Shown piece by piece: positions 43,471-51,429 of a stretch of 64,000 nt of DNA. Source of the DNA: Candidatus Melainabacteria bacterium (GTDB lineage Bacteria > Cyanobacteriota > Vampirovibrionia > Obscuribacterales > Obscuribacteraceae); contig JADJWK010000002.1 in assembly GCA_016716405.1 (NCBI GenBank), forward strand, positions 62,001-126,000, written 5' to 3'. Position 1 is the stretch's first letter. Every line of letters starts with the position of its first letter. The position numbers and the translations under genes were made by a program. The notes beneath the pieces were generated by a model. That model was given only the letters and a program-made list of their open reading frames with translations. It had not been told where the DNA came from and did not search any database.

Positions 43471-44649
43471 ATGAAAAACCTCTGGCTCACCTGTCGCATA
43501 CCGATGGCTCTCTGCCTCGCAATCTTCGCCTGCCAGCCTCTCCAGGCTCGTCATGGCTTTGCGGCCGGTCCGCCCCCGGTCATTGCCGGGCATGTGCCGG
43601 AGCTTCCCGATACAAGCGAGATCACCGAAGCTGTCGGCGAGATCGAGAGCGCTCTGCCGGCAAACAAGCTCGATACCGAGCTGTCTAATCTGGATGCTGC
43701 TATCGAGAAGTCCCCGGAGAGCGCCGAGCTTCTCATGCGGCGAGGCCAGCTCCGGGTCAAGAAGAGCAAAGAGCGAAGTGTCAGTATCACCGATGATGCC
43801 AGGCTCTCTCTTCTCAAAGGCGGCCTTGCCGATATGGAGACCGCTCGCAAGCTCGGTATCGAGCCCGTCGTGGTCTGTCTCAATATGGGTCTTGCCGAGC
43901 TCACCATGGGCGGTTTTCTGCACCGCACAGGTGCCGGAGAGAAAGAGGTGAACTCTCATTATAAGAGAGCCCGCGGCTATTTCCAGGAGATCTTGAGCAA
44001 AGCCGGCAAAGTCGAGGGTAATCCGGTGAAGATCTTGATCTCCCGCACTCTCGTCCTCGAGGGCAAATTCCAGGAAGCTCTGGGCGTGCTGGATGAGGAT
44101 GTGGAGACCATGTCCTACGCCGCTCGGCGGGAAGCGTACTATGTGAGAGCTTATGCTCTCAGCAAGCTGGGTAGAGCCGATCAGTCCCGGGCCGCCATAG
44201 CTGAAGCCGAGAAGCTCGGTCTCACCATGCCGACCTATGACCGGGCTCTCAAGGACGAGCCTCTGGGTGCCACCGGCGACAAAGCCGCTGCCATCGAGAA
44301 GGCCTTTGCGCCCCTGATCGAGAAAGCCCGGGCCATGCTGCCCTCGGTGAAAGAGCGTTTTCTCCTGGGTCTTCCCAGGGGCGAGCGGCTTTTCGTGACG
44401 GTCAAGCTCAGCGATTGCCCGGGCAAATACGAGCAGGTGTTCGTGCAGGTCCTGAGCTGGAAAGGGGATAAGATCCGGGGGCGTCTGGACAGTGACGTGC
44501 AGATCCTCAAGAGCTACAAGCGAGGCTCCGAGCTCGATATCCCGAGCAGCGATGTGGTGGACTGGACCATCGTCAAACCGGACGGCAGCGAAGAAGGCAA
44601 TCTAATCGGCAAATATATAGATGAGATGCGAGCGAGAGAGGAGAAGTAG
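43471..44649 (+). CDS. secreted TPR-like protein
   Basis: 392 aa from ATG 43471. Signal peptide (MALCLAIFACQPLQA). Helical repeats of TPR type are visible: LDAAIEKSPESAELLMRRGQLRV, GLADMETARKLGIEPVVVCLNMGLAEL and REAYYVRAYALSKLGRADQSRAAI. The C-terminal 100 residues (LFVTVKLSDCPGKYEQVFVQVLSWKGDKIRG) form a separate beta-rich domain around DUF2314-like sequence, which is a tentative reading. The longer in-frame extension to 42898 is antisense to the LON-domain gene and is rejected. It is divergent from that gene. Confidence 0.65.
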   Translation: MKNLWLTCRIPMALCLAIFACQPLQARHGFAAGPPPVIAGHVPELPDTSEITEAVGEIESALPANKLDTELSNLDAAIEKSPESAELLMRRGQLRVKKSKERSVSITDDARLSLLKGGLADMETARKLGIEPVVVCLNMGLAELTMGGFLHRTGAGEKEVNSHYKRARGYFQEILSKAGKVEGNPVKILISRTLVLEGKFQEALGVLDEDVETMSYAARREAYYVRAYALSKLGRADQSRAAIAEAEKLGLTMPTYDRALKDEPLGATGDKAAAIEKAFAPLIEKARAMLPSVKERFLLGLPRGERLFVTVKLSDCPGKYEQVFVQVLSWKGDKIRGRLDSDVQILKSYKRGSELDIPSSDVVDWTIVKPDGSEEGNLIGKYIDEMRAREEK

Positions 44650-44882
44650 CCGACACCTCGCTAAAGGCCAGGTAAACTGCCGGCAATAGGCTGAGTATGC
44701 CGGGTCACATCGTTTTCTGCTGCGACACAGGCAGGTTCCCCCCCCGAGATTACTGTCTGCGAAATCGGCATAGAGGGCCCGGCAAGAACAGGCTTCGAAA
44801 CCTCGAAGAGACTCTGAGTGCCGAGTCTGGATGAAGCCAGTTCACCCCCGGGTCACCTGGCGGCGCTAGATTCGATCGTGTT

Positions 44883-45317
44883 ATGACTGCCTGTCTTCTT
44901 ATCAATCTCTTCTCCACTTTTTTCATGACCGGGCTTATCTGGTTCGTTCAGATCGTGCACTATCCGCTTTTCACGAAAGTAGGGAGCCGGGGTTTCACCC
45001 AGTACGCCGAGAGCCACCGTCATCTGACATCACTGGTGGTGGTACCGCTCATGCTTCTCGAGCTCCTTTCCGCGGCCCTTTTACCTTTCTGTGTAGACAC
45101 CGTCTCCGGGCGGGGGCTTTCCTGGCTCGCTCTGGCACTGCTTGTCGGTGTGTGGCTCGCCACGGCTATCCTTCAGGTCCCGCTTCATGAGAAGCTGGGC
45201 AATGGCTATACCGATGAGGATGCCGAGAAACTGGCGTCCACGAACTGGGTGCGGACCATACTCTGGACGGCGCGGTCTTTCGTTTTGCTTGCCATTCTCG
45301 TCATGTTCATAGATTAA
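44883..45317 (+). CDS. hypothetical four-TM membrane protein
   Basis: 144 aa with four TM helices (about 5-27, 52-73, 80-100, 124-143). Polar residues are conserved-looking in the loops: IWFVQIVHYPLF, ESHRHLTS and STNWVRTILWTARS. The arrangement (H/Y pairs in TM1 and NWxRT before TM4) recalls DUF1772-like small membrane proteins, but I cannot assign it firmly. The 233 bp upstream contain a C8 run (44738-44745) and no other feature I can support. Confidence 0.5.
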   Translation: MTACLLINLFSTFFMTGLIWFVQIVHYPLFTKVGSRGFTQYAESHRHLTSLVVVPLMLLELLSAALLPFCVDTVSGRGLSWLALALLVGVWLATAILQVPLHEKLGNGYTDEDAEKLASTNWVRTILWTARSFVLLAILVMFID

Positions 45318-45389
45318 ATCGCTCTGCGCTTTGAACTTTTTGACTGGATGCTTCGTATTCAAAAGCGTGGGTGATTCGGAGAGCTCGTG

Positions 45390-46205
45390 ATGTTGAACAA
45401 GAAAAGACCTGTTTTTCTGGCTGTACTATCGGTATCGGTTACCTTACTATCGACCCTGGCTATTTCCTGTCCTGACTCCGATGCCCGGGGCGGCCGCGGA
45501 GGCGGGCTTGGCGGCGGCAGAGCCGCCGGTGCCGGTCGGGCTCGAGCCGCCGGTCTGGGGGGGCGCATGCAGGGTCTGGGCAATCGAGCCGGCAGTTTCG
45601 GCAACAAGTCCGGTTTCGGGGGTCAGGGCGGCCAGAACGAGAGCAACTGGACCAGGTCGAACAGCTCAATGCAGGCGGACCGCTCGGCCAAGCTCAAGCA
45701 GATCCAGGAGAACAGGAGCAGGCTCCAGAATGGAGACTTCTCCGGGCTCTCAGGCGACTGGCGAGGCCGTGCCGGAGGCGAGGGCTCCGGACGGCAGGCG
45801 GCCAACTCGGGACCCGGGTCGTCTCTCGACTCGCATAACAAGGGAGTCTGGCAGTCGCAGCATCAGGGGGCTACCCGTCGCGGTGGCGAATACGACCGGA
45901 GCAAGACCGTGACTGCCGGTCAGGGCGAAGGCTATGGAAAGCAGGTCAATATGACAGGCACAACAGCCAACGGCGGCCAGTACGACCGGAGCAAGACAGT
46001 AACGGCCGGTCAGGGCGAAGGCTATAACAAGCAGGTGGAAACCTCGGGCACCACTGCCTCGGGTAGGGATTATGACGTCACCAAGACAGTCACCGGTAAG
46101 CCGGGCGAGGGAATAGACCGGAGTTTCAGCAGCAATCACTCTAGTGGTGGGAGCGCTTCCCGGACCGGCGAGCCCGATGTCGTCGAGGCTGCCGACGAGA
46201 TCTAG
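45390..46205 (+). CDS. Gly-rich exported protein with 30-residue repeats
   Basis: About 271 aa. Signal peptide (VFLAVLSVSVTLLSTLAIS), then a Gly/Arg/Ala-rich low-complexity stretch (GGRGGGLGGGRAAGAG), then Asn/Ser-rich helices (SAKLKQIQENRSRLQNGDFSGL). Three repeats close the protein: GGEYDRSKTVTAGQGEGYGK, GGQYDRSKTVTAGQGEGYNK and GRDYDVTKTVTGKPGEG. It is probably a surface or envelope protein. GTG 45387 could be used instead of ATG 45390. Confidence 0.55.
   Translation: MLNKKRPVFLAVLSVSVTLLSTLAISCPDSDARGGRGGGLGGGRAAGAGRARAAGLGGRMQGLGNRAGSFGNKSGFGGQGGQNESNWTRSNSSMQADRSAKLKQIQENRSRLQNGDFSGLSGDWRGRAGGEGSGRQAANSGPGSSLDSHNKGVWQSQHQGATRRGGEYDRSKTVTAGQGEGYGKQVNMTGTTANGGQYDRSKTVTAGQGEGYNKQVETSGTTASGRDYDVTKTVTGKPGEGIDRSFSSNHSSGGSASRTGEPDVVEAADEI
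45885..46130 (+). repeat. 90-bp in-frame tandem repeat
   Basis: Units at 45885-45974 and 45975-46064, plus a diverged partial unit to about 46130, all in frame in the Gly-rich protein gene. The first two units share a long nearly identical core around TACGACCGGAGCAAGAC, so expansion is fairly recent. Confidence 0.85.
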
Positions 46206-46256
46206 ATCATAGAAGGTCCTGGCCAGGGCCCCGGAATTGAGTGCGCCATTGCCAGC

Positions 46257-46469
46257 ATGAGCGGCAAAGACCCTCGGGTGATTTTCGGGCGCAACGGTAA
46301 CGCTTACACGCTTGTGGGATATACACCGGGCAAAGACGGGGCCGAAGGCTCCTTTTCTCCGCGCAACCCCTGGGAAGGCAAAAACGCCGAGACTATTCTT
46401 TGCGCAACTTTCTGTCTGTCAGCCGGTATTACTATTGGACCTGGTGATTCCGGTATAGCAAATGATTAA
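46257..46469 (+). CDS. possible small hypothetical protein
   Basis: A 70-aa frame (starts MSGKDPRVIFGRNGNAYTLVG) that overlaps the fatty acid hydroxylase gene by 8 bp. The N-terminal half has protein-like alternation (VIFGRNGNAYTLVGYTPG), but there is no family match and no ribosome site. It could be a real small gene or chance. Confidence 0.3.
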   Translation: MSGKDPRVIFGRNGNAYTLVGYTPGKDGAEGSFSPRNPWEGKNAETILCATFCLSAGITIGPGDSGIAND

Positions 46470-47247
46470 GACCCTGTTCTTTCTCGCGGTGGCTTTTCTC
46501 CTTTTGGCCGCGCTCTTCTATTCGGTGGAGCTTATGTTCCCTTCGCGTAAAGACAAACCGCTCTGGAGAAAGGATAGCCGTCTTGATCTTGCTTACTGGT
46601 TCTTCACCGCTGCAGTGACCAAGACCATCGGCAAGCTGGTGGTTCTAGCCGGTATTGTCGCCTGCACCATGGCTCTGGGCCGCGAGCTGAGCCCGGCGGT
46701 GGCAAACGGCTTTTCGCCGGTGGCGGATCAGCCTGCCCTTCTTTGTGCGCTGGAGATACTGATTTTCGGTGATCTAATCGCTTATCTCATGCACAGGGCT
46801 TTTCACCGGCGCCGCCTCTGGAAGTTCCATGCCATCCATCATTCATCGACCCAGGTCGACTGGCTTTCATCCGTGCGCTTGCATCCTGTCAATGAGTTCG
46901 CTACCCGTCTGGTGCAGGTGGTGCCTTTCGTGCTCATGGGCTTTCCGCTCACTCTTCTGGCTGCTTATGTGCCCTTTTTGAAGCTCTACGCGATCTTGCT
47001 CCATGCCAATGTGGACTGGTCTTTCGGACCGCTCAAGTATGTCATCGCCACGCCTGCATTTCATCGCTGGCATCACAGTTGCGAGAAAGCCGCCATCAAC
47101 AAGAATTTTGCCGGACTCTTCCCTGTCTGGGACTTGATCTTCGGGACTTTCTATATGCCTGAGGGTGAGGTCCCCCAAGAGTTCGGCGCTCTGGGAGCCA
47201 AAGTGCCCGGGACCCTCCTTGGTCAGCTCGTCTATCCGTTCAAATAG
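46462..47247 (+). CDS. fatty acid hydroxylase/sterol desaturase family protein
   Basis: 261 aa with about four TM segments and the histidine clusters of the family: HRAFH (111-115), FHAIHH (123-127) and FHRWHH near residue 197. These bind a di-iron centre that hydroxylates or desaturates lipid tails with O2 at the membrane. No ribosome site is obvious because the start lies inside the preceding small frame. The DUF2071-like gene follows 20 bp later and may be co-transcribed. Confidence 0.85.
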   Translation: MIKTLFFLAVAFLLLAALFYSVELMFPSRKDKPLWRKDSRLDLAYWFFTAAVTKTIGKLVVLAGIVACTMALGRELSPAVANGFSPVADQPALLCALEILIFGDLIAYLMHRAFHRRRLWKFHAIHHSSTQVDWLSSVRLHPVNEFATRLVQVVPFVLMGFPLTLLAAYVPFLKLYAILLHANVDWSFGPLKYVIATPAFHRWHHSCEKAAINKNFAGLFPVWDLIFGTFYMPEGEVPQEFGALGAKVPGTLLGQLVYPFK

Positions 47248-47267
47248 AAGACGGGAATAATCAGGGA

Positions 47268-47990
47268 ATGAAGATTCCCACGATCACGGGTGTTATCGAC
47301 CGGCGTATCCTGCTCAACTACAGGATAGACCCGGATGTCCTTGCCGGGATCCTGCCTGCGCCTTTCCGCCCGGTCACGGTGAGGGGCAGCGCCATAGGCG
47401 GGATCTGTCTGATCCGGCTCAAGTCCGTTCGTCCAAAGACTTGCGTGCCCTTTATATCGATCGATTCGGAAAACGCCGCTCACAGGTTCGCCGTATATTT
47501 CGAGCAGAATGGCCTTCAAAAGGAAGGCGTGTATATCCCGAGACGGGACACATCGTCGATGCTCAACTCTCTGGCCGGTGGCGGTATTTTTCCGGGAGAG
47601 CATCACCACTCGGCATTTGCAGTCAGAGAAACCGATACCGAATTCGAAGTCAGGATGCTGGCCGCGGATGGAACTTCCATCGAGGTCCGCGGACGGGCCG
47701 GCGGGCAGTTTCCGGACGATTCGGTTTTCGGAGATCTGGAGGAGGCTTCCGCTTTTTTCGAGAGAGGCTGCCTCGGATACTCCAGGACAAATCGCCCGGG
47801 AAGGTTCGATGGCCTTACATTGAAGGTCTTCGACTGGCAGGTCTCCTGTCTTGTCGTGGACGAGGTTCGATCGAGCTTTCTCGAGGATACGGGGATTTTT
47901 CCCGAGGGCAGTGTGGTGTTCGATCATGCCCTGCTCATGCTGGGGCTCGAGCATGAATGGCACAGTGAAGAAGATCTTTGTGTCGGTTGA
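47268..47990 (+). CDS. DUF2071-like (acetoacetate-decarboxylase-fold) protein
   Basis: 240 aa, soluble. The N-terminal pattern, RRILLNYRIDPDVLAGILPAPFRPV and then GICLIRLKSVRP, matches DUF2071/COG3361 proteins, which share the acetoacetate decarboxylase-like fold. The sequence HRFAVYFEQNGLQKEGVYIPRRDT is also typical. The function is unknown. The close spacing to the hydroxylase gene suggests one operon. Confidence 0.7.
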   Translation: MKIPTITGVIDRRILLNYRIDPDVLAGILPAPFRPVTVRGSAIGGICLIRLKSVRPKTCVPFISIDSENAAHRFAVYFEQNGLQKEGVYIPRRDTSSMLNSLAGGGIFPGEHHHSAFAVRETDTEFEVRMLAADGTSIEVRGRAGGQFPDDSVFGDLEEASAFFERGCLGYSRTNRPGRFDGLTLKVFDWQVSCLVVDEVRSSFLEDTGIFPEGSVVFDHALLMLGLEHEWHSEEDLCVG

Positions 47991-48186
47991 GATTTGCATC
48001 GCCCTGTTTGCTTTCTGGAAATGGCGCTGGTAGCTGGTTGGATGCTGACTGGGCGTGTTCTTTTCTCCTGGGAATACCAGTAAGTGGTACTTGATTCTGG
48101 TATAAAATCTGGAAAAATGGTATGTTGAATTTGTTCGGTTAGTACTAAAAAGAAGATGCAGCTTGATTCACATGGAAGGAAACAAA

Positions 48187-48576
48187 ATGGCACGATTGAA
48201 TAGAAAGAGCGTCATGCTCCTCGCCTCTACAGTTCTGATCACCGGTCTCCTGGGCGCTTGCTCCGGCGGCGGCGGTGGCGAAACCAGCAGCACACCCAGC
48301 GATGCGTCCTCGACGACCACCCCGGCCGCCGAGCCTGCCTCGACCCCGGCGACCCCGTCCACGGATGCCTCGAGCACATCCACAGACGCTACCGGAGCTG
48401 CCAGCACGACACCGGCCACCGAAGGCGCTGCCACCACCCCGGCAACGACCGATGCCACGGGCGCTGCTGGCACGACCCCGGCTGCCGGAACCGAAGGCAG
48501 CACTCCCGCAACCGGAACTCCTGCTGACGCCAGCTCGTCTACCCCGGCCGGATCTTCGGATACCGCGGCTCACTAG
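48187..48576 (+). CDS. low-complexity Ala/Thr/Ser/Pro lipoprotein
   Basis: About 129 aa. Lipobox cysteine C25 in VLITGLLGAC after a positive N-terminus. The rest is almost pure Ala, Thr, Ser, Pro and Gly (TPATEGAATTPATTDATGAA), so it is a disordered, probably surface-exposed tail, possibly O-glycosylated. Start 48187 follows AAGGAAAC; the earlier ATG at 48163 would add 8 residues. The upstream 196 bp are AT-rich and probably hold the promoter. A long hairpin lies downstream. Confidence 0.7.
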   Translation: MARLNRKSVMLLASTVLITGLLGACSGGGGGETSSTPSDASSTTTPAAEPASTPATPSTDASSTSTDATGAASTTPATEGAATTPATTDATGAAGTTPAAGTEGSTPATGTPADASSSTPAGSSDTAAH

Positions 48577-48628
48577 GCACCGGACTCTCGTCTCCTTGTC
48601 CGGGACCCTGCCAATGTAGGCTGCAAAA

Positions 48629-48719
48629 CCGTTCGGCGGTGAGTCGCTGGAACAAGAGCAAAACACAAGGCTTTATCGCTCTTGCTCCCGGCTGATTCAC
48701 TGCCGAACGGCTCTTTTTG
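48629..48719 (+). terminator. long imperfect hairpin with T tract
   Basis: Left arm 48629-48659 pairs with right arm 48678-48710, giving a stem of about 31-33 bp with a few mismatches and an 18-nt loop, followed by CTCTTTTTG. The outer part of the stem (CCGTTCGGC / GCCGAACGG) is perfect. It sits after the lipoprotein gene and works as a strong terminator candidate. Its length is unusual for a plain terminator, so a structured RNA end is an alternative. Confidence 0.75.
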
Positions 48720-48791
48720 TGGAGAATGTCTGTCGATATCTGGTATCCGGGTGGTACCATTTATCATGTATCGTCTAACCGGTTCGGGTAT

Positions 48792-49433
48792 ATGATTAAA
48801 CCGAGAGTATTTCTAGCTGTTGATTCCGACCTCTTGTTGATTGGATTGCGTCAGGTCCTGGAGAACGCCGGACATGTCATCGCCGGAGAATATTCTCCGG
48901 AGGTCGATATGGCAGGCCAGATCATCGAGGCCAATCCGGATGTGGCGATCTTGAGCTGGCGTCACCAGGGTTTCGAGCACCACAAGATAATGCGCAAGGT
49001 CAAGCGCAAAATCAGCCATGTCAAATTCCTCCTTCTTCTAGATCAGCCCGAAGAATTTCTCGAGGCTGTCTCGTGCAATGCCGACGGCTACAGTGTGGAG
49101 AAGCTCTCAGCCGGCATGTTCCCCCTGGCCCTTGCCGCACTAACTGAATACGGAGCCTGGATAGGGCCTGCCATCGCCGACTTCCTCCTGCATCGACGGA
49201 CTGGTGGGCGAGCGCTTCTGGCTAACAGCGATTTGAGACCGATCGCCACCCTGACCAGGAAGGAGAACGAGATCCTCCAGCTAATGGCCGAAGGCATGGA
49301 GATTCTCGAGATTGCTTCCAAGCTCTCTTTGAGCGTGGAGACCGTTCGGGTTCACTGCAAACACATAAACAAAAAGCTTAACGTTAAGGATCGGGCTCAG
49401 GCCGTCGCTCTTGCTTTGCAGGGGCGGCTTTGA
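48792..49433 (+). CDS. LuxR/NarL-type regulator with degenerate receiver
   Basis: About 213 aa. The N-terminal receiver keeps D11/D13 (LAVDSDLLLIG), but the phospho-acceptor is Ser (S55 in VAILSWRHQG), and the T/K switch region is not clear. The C-terminal HTH is a full LuxR domain: LTRKENEILQLMAEGMEILEIASKLSLSVETVRVHCKHINKKL. It probably binds DNA without phosphorylation. ATG 48792 is chosen at the receiver start; 48717 would overlap the hairpin's end. No kinase is adjacent. Confidence 0.8.
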   Translation: MIKPRVFLAVDSDLLLIGLRQVLENAGHVIAGEYSPEVDMAGQIIEANPDVAILSWRHQGFEHHKIMRKVKRKISHVKFLLLLDQPEEFLEAVSCNADGYSVEKLSAGMFPLALAALTEYGAWIGPAIADFLLHRRTGGRALLANSDLRPIATLTRKENEILQLMAEGMEILEIASKLSLSVETVRVHCKHINKKLNVKDRAQAVALALQGRL

Positions 49434-49850
49434 GCCAATGTAACAGTTTGCGCCCGGAAGATTCAAAGACAAATATCTTTAGAGAACACTCCACAACAAC
49501 AATTTGCGGTTAAACTCAATGAGGATCGAATGAAGATTCGATCGGACGCCAACACACCGAATGCAGTGCATACATTGCATGTCTGGTAAGCAATTCAGGA
49601 AGAGTGACCGGTAAATTCCTCCGGGGCCTGGTCAGGCACCACGAGGGAGTGAAAATACCGCATGTTCTTACCGCGAGCGCTTGCTGGCAATCGGAAGAGA
49701 TGCGAACTCGATTTGCGGGCTCGTAGATGCCAACCGGTAACTATCAGCAAACTGGTAACTATCCGCAAGGGTGATTTGATCGATCTCGATAAATGGCAAC
49801 ATTGTATATGGACACACGGATACGTGGCGACGTAAAGAAGGTGCTGCAAA
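49434..49850. other. 417-bp intergenic region with small repeats
   Basis: No gene is supported here. It holds a perfect 8-bp inverted repeat with a 4-nt loop (GATCGAAT/ATTCGATC, 49524-49543) and an imperfect 18-bp tandem pair (49734-49751 and 49752-49769, about 15 of 18 matching). It is AT-richer than the neighbours and lies upstream of the 86-aa gene, so it could be a regulatory region. Minus-strand frames across it have poor protein character. Confidence 0.4.
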
Positions 49851-50111
49851 ATGATTGAAGGGACATTGACCGTCAACCTCGATCCTCCATATGTGCGTTT
49901 TCATTCGACCGAGTCGGATGGGAAGGAGGTTTCATCGCACTACGACTGTACAAGAGAGGAAATTCGCACCATTCTGGAAGCCCTGGGCAGCGAAGTCGAC
50001 AGAGACTGGCCCGTCCGTGACTGTCTGATCCGGACCCGGGGGTCTTTTCCCCACGACCTCCTCTCTACATTTCATCTGATTCCGACAAGGCTGCGCTCTA
50101 AAGCGAGCTGA
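49851..50111 (+). CDS. small hypothetical protein, 86 aa
   Basis: 86 aa, no TM segment or signal. Sequence MIEGTLTVNLDPPYVRFHS then REEIRTILEALGSEVDRDWPV has a plausible beta-helix pattern. No family is recognised. The upstream sequence AAGAAGGTGCTGCAAA could provide a weak ribosome site. It converges with the LVIVD gene, 32 bp away. Confidence 0.4.
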   Translation: MIEGTLTVNLDPPYVRFHSTESDGKEVSSHYDCTREEIRTILEALGSEVDRDWPVRDCLIRTRGSFPHDLLSTFHLIPTRLRSKAS

Positions 50112-50143
50112 GGTCTCGATTTCGAAATCGTTTCGGCATCAAG

Positions 50144-51403
50144 TCATCTCTCCACCGGGAATGCCTTGATGCCGTTCCATTTTCCGCGAAAGGGCAGGAA
50201 AGCGTTGATATAGCCGAGGTAGACCTTCGCTGATCCCGGAGCCGTGGCTACCGACCAGGCCCCCAGCCCGTCCCGGGGCGTTCCCACTGAGTCGCCTGTG
50301 ATTTTCGGTCTTTCGGGATTGCTAACGTCCACTACCATTAGCTCACTGTCTCCGGCTGAAATGAAAAGCTTGCGTGCCTGGCGGTCCAGCCGTATTTGAT
50401 TGGTGTGCCCGCCGCTGTTGAACCAGTTGTTCCCGGGAGTGCCCGCCTGCCAGGGATTGAGCCAGGCGATCTGGCGGACTCTTCCGTCCTTCTTGCCCTC
50501 CTTTCCGCCCAGGTCGACAACCTCGAGACCGGCATAGTCGGTGGTGAGGTAGACCCGACCTGAATCAGGGCTGGAGTCCGGGCTGGAGTCCGGACATGGG
50601 ATCGGGCCTGAGTCCGGGTCGAGATCCGGGTCGAGATCCAGTGCGATCCCGTTATAAGCCTGGGGGCGCCCTTTCATGCCGGGGTTCAGGTATTTCTCTA
50701 TCTCTACCGGGGCGTCAGGACGGCTGATGTCTGCGATTCGCAGCCCGCCTGCATCGTAGGCGATATACATACGATCCCCGTGAACTGCTAGGTCCCGCAC
50801 ATTGGGGTGAGCGATGCGTCCTGGATTCTTCTTCGGGAAGTTTATGTCCGGCACAAAACTCCCGAGATAACGCGGACTGGCGGCAATGTCGAATATTCCT
50901 ATACCGTGGGACATCATCCCGAGATATAGATAGTCGTCATTGAGACAGATGCAGGTTGCGCCTCTTTGTTTCTGAGACTTCCACAGGGACAACACTTGCG
51001 GCGATGTCCGCTTGCTGATATCGATGGTGGCGAGCCCGGCAGGCGCGCCCTGAGCTCGAAAGAAGTCACCGAGGGCAGCATAGAGCAAATCTCCCCGCCG
51101 AGCGACGGCGGTGACCGGCAGACGGCCGAGGTCTTTCGGTAGAACGCGGGCTGCTATCCGGACACCTGTTCGGACTTCATTCAGGATTACGAGCCCGCCG
51201 TCTTTCATGGCGACATAGATAAAGCCGGGTCTGTCCGTATCGGGAAGAATATGAAGCGGCATCTCGCCTCGCTCTGCCGAAAGGCTCCAGAGCTCCTGCA
51301 CTTTAGCGGGCTCTGCCTGTGTGTTTCCCCCTGATGCAATGACGATCAAGAGAGCCGGCAATACTTTTTTTAGTCTGGCGGTCCGGGTCCGTGCACATTT
51401 CAT
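50144..51403 (-). CDS. secreted LVIVD-repeat beta-propeller protein
   Basis: 419 aa with a signal peptide (VLPALLIVIASGGNTQA). At least five LVIVD-type repeats are visible, each ending in a strand and a Pro-x-Pro turn: GLATIDISKRTSPQ, GIGIFDIAASPRY, GLRIADISRPDAPVEI, GLEVVDLGG, ELMVVDVSNPERPKI. The fold is a beta-propeller on the cell surface or in the periplasm. A low-complexity insert (Asp/Pro/Ser-rich, near residues 260-280) comes from a short DNA tandem repeat. Confidence 0.75.
   Translation of the reverse strand: MKCARTRTARLKKVLPALLIVIASGGNTQAEPAKVQELWSLSAERGEMPLHILPDTDRPGFIYVAMKDGGLVILNEVRTGVRIAARVLPKDLGRLPVTAVARRGDLLYAALGDFFRAQGAPAGLATIDISKRTSPQVLSLWKSQKQRGATCICLNDDYLYLGMMSHGIGIFDIAASPRYLGSFVPDINFPKKNPGRIAHPNVRDLAVHGDRMYIAYDAGGLRIADISRPDAPVEIEKYLNPGMKGRPQAYNGIALDLDPDLDPDSGPIPCPDSSPDSSPDSGRVYLTTDYAGLEVVDLGGKEGKKDGRVRQIAWLNPWQAGTPGNNWFNSGGHTNQIRLDRQARKLFISAGDSELMVVDVSNPERPKITGDSVGTPRDGLGAWSVATAPGSAKVYLGYINAFLPFRGKWNGIKAFPVER
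50568..50640 (-). repeat. 12-bp tandem repeats in the LVIVD gene
   Basis: Consecutive copies of GGGCTGGAGTCC and then of GGGTCGAGATCC (as read on the plus strand), 12-bp period and in frame, encode the DPDSSPDS and DPDLDPD stretches. The copy number may vary among strains, altering a surface loop. Confidence 0.75.
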
Positions 51404-51429
51404 GGAGATCGATTGTACATCGATTCAGG

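Noticed and set aside
44738..44745. C8 tract as a phase-variable switch
   Set aside because: It lies in an intergenic stretch about 140 bp before the next start and shows no frame effect.
45885..46130. CRISPR-like array
   Set aside because: Units are 90 bp, in frame in a protein gene, without distinct spacers, and no cas gene is near.
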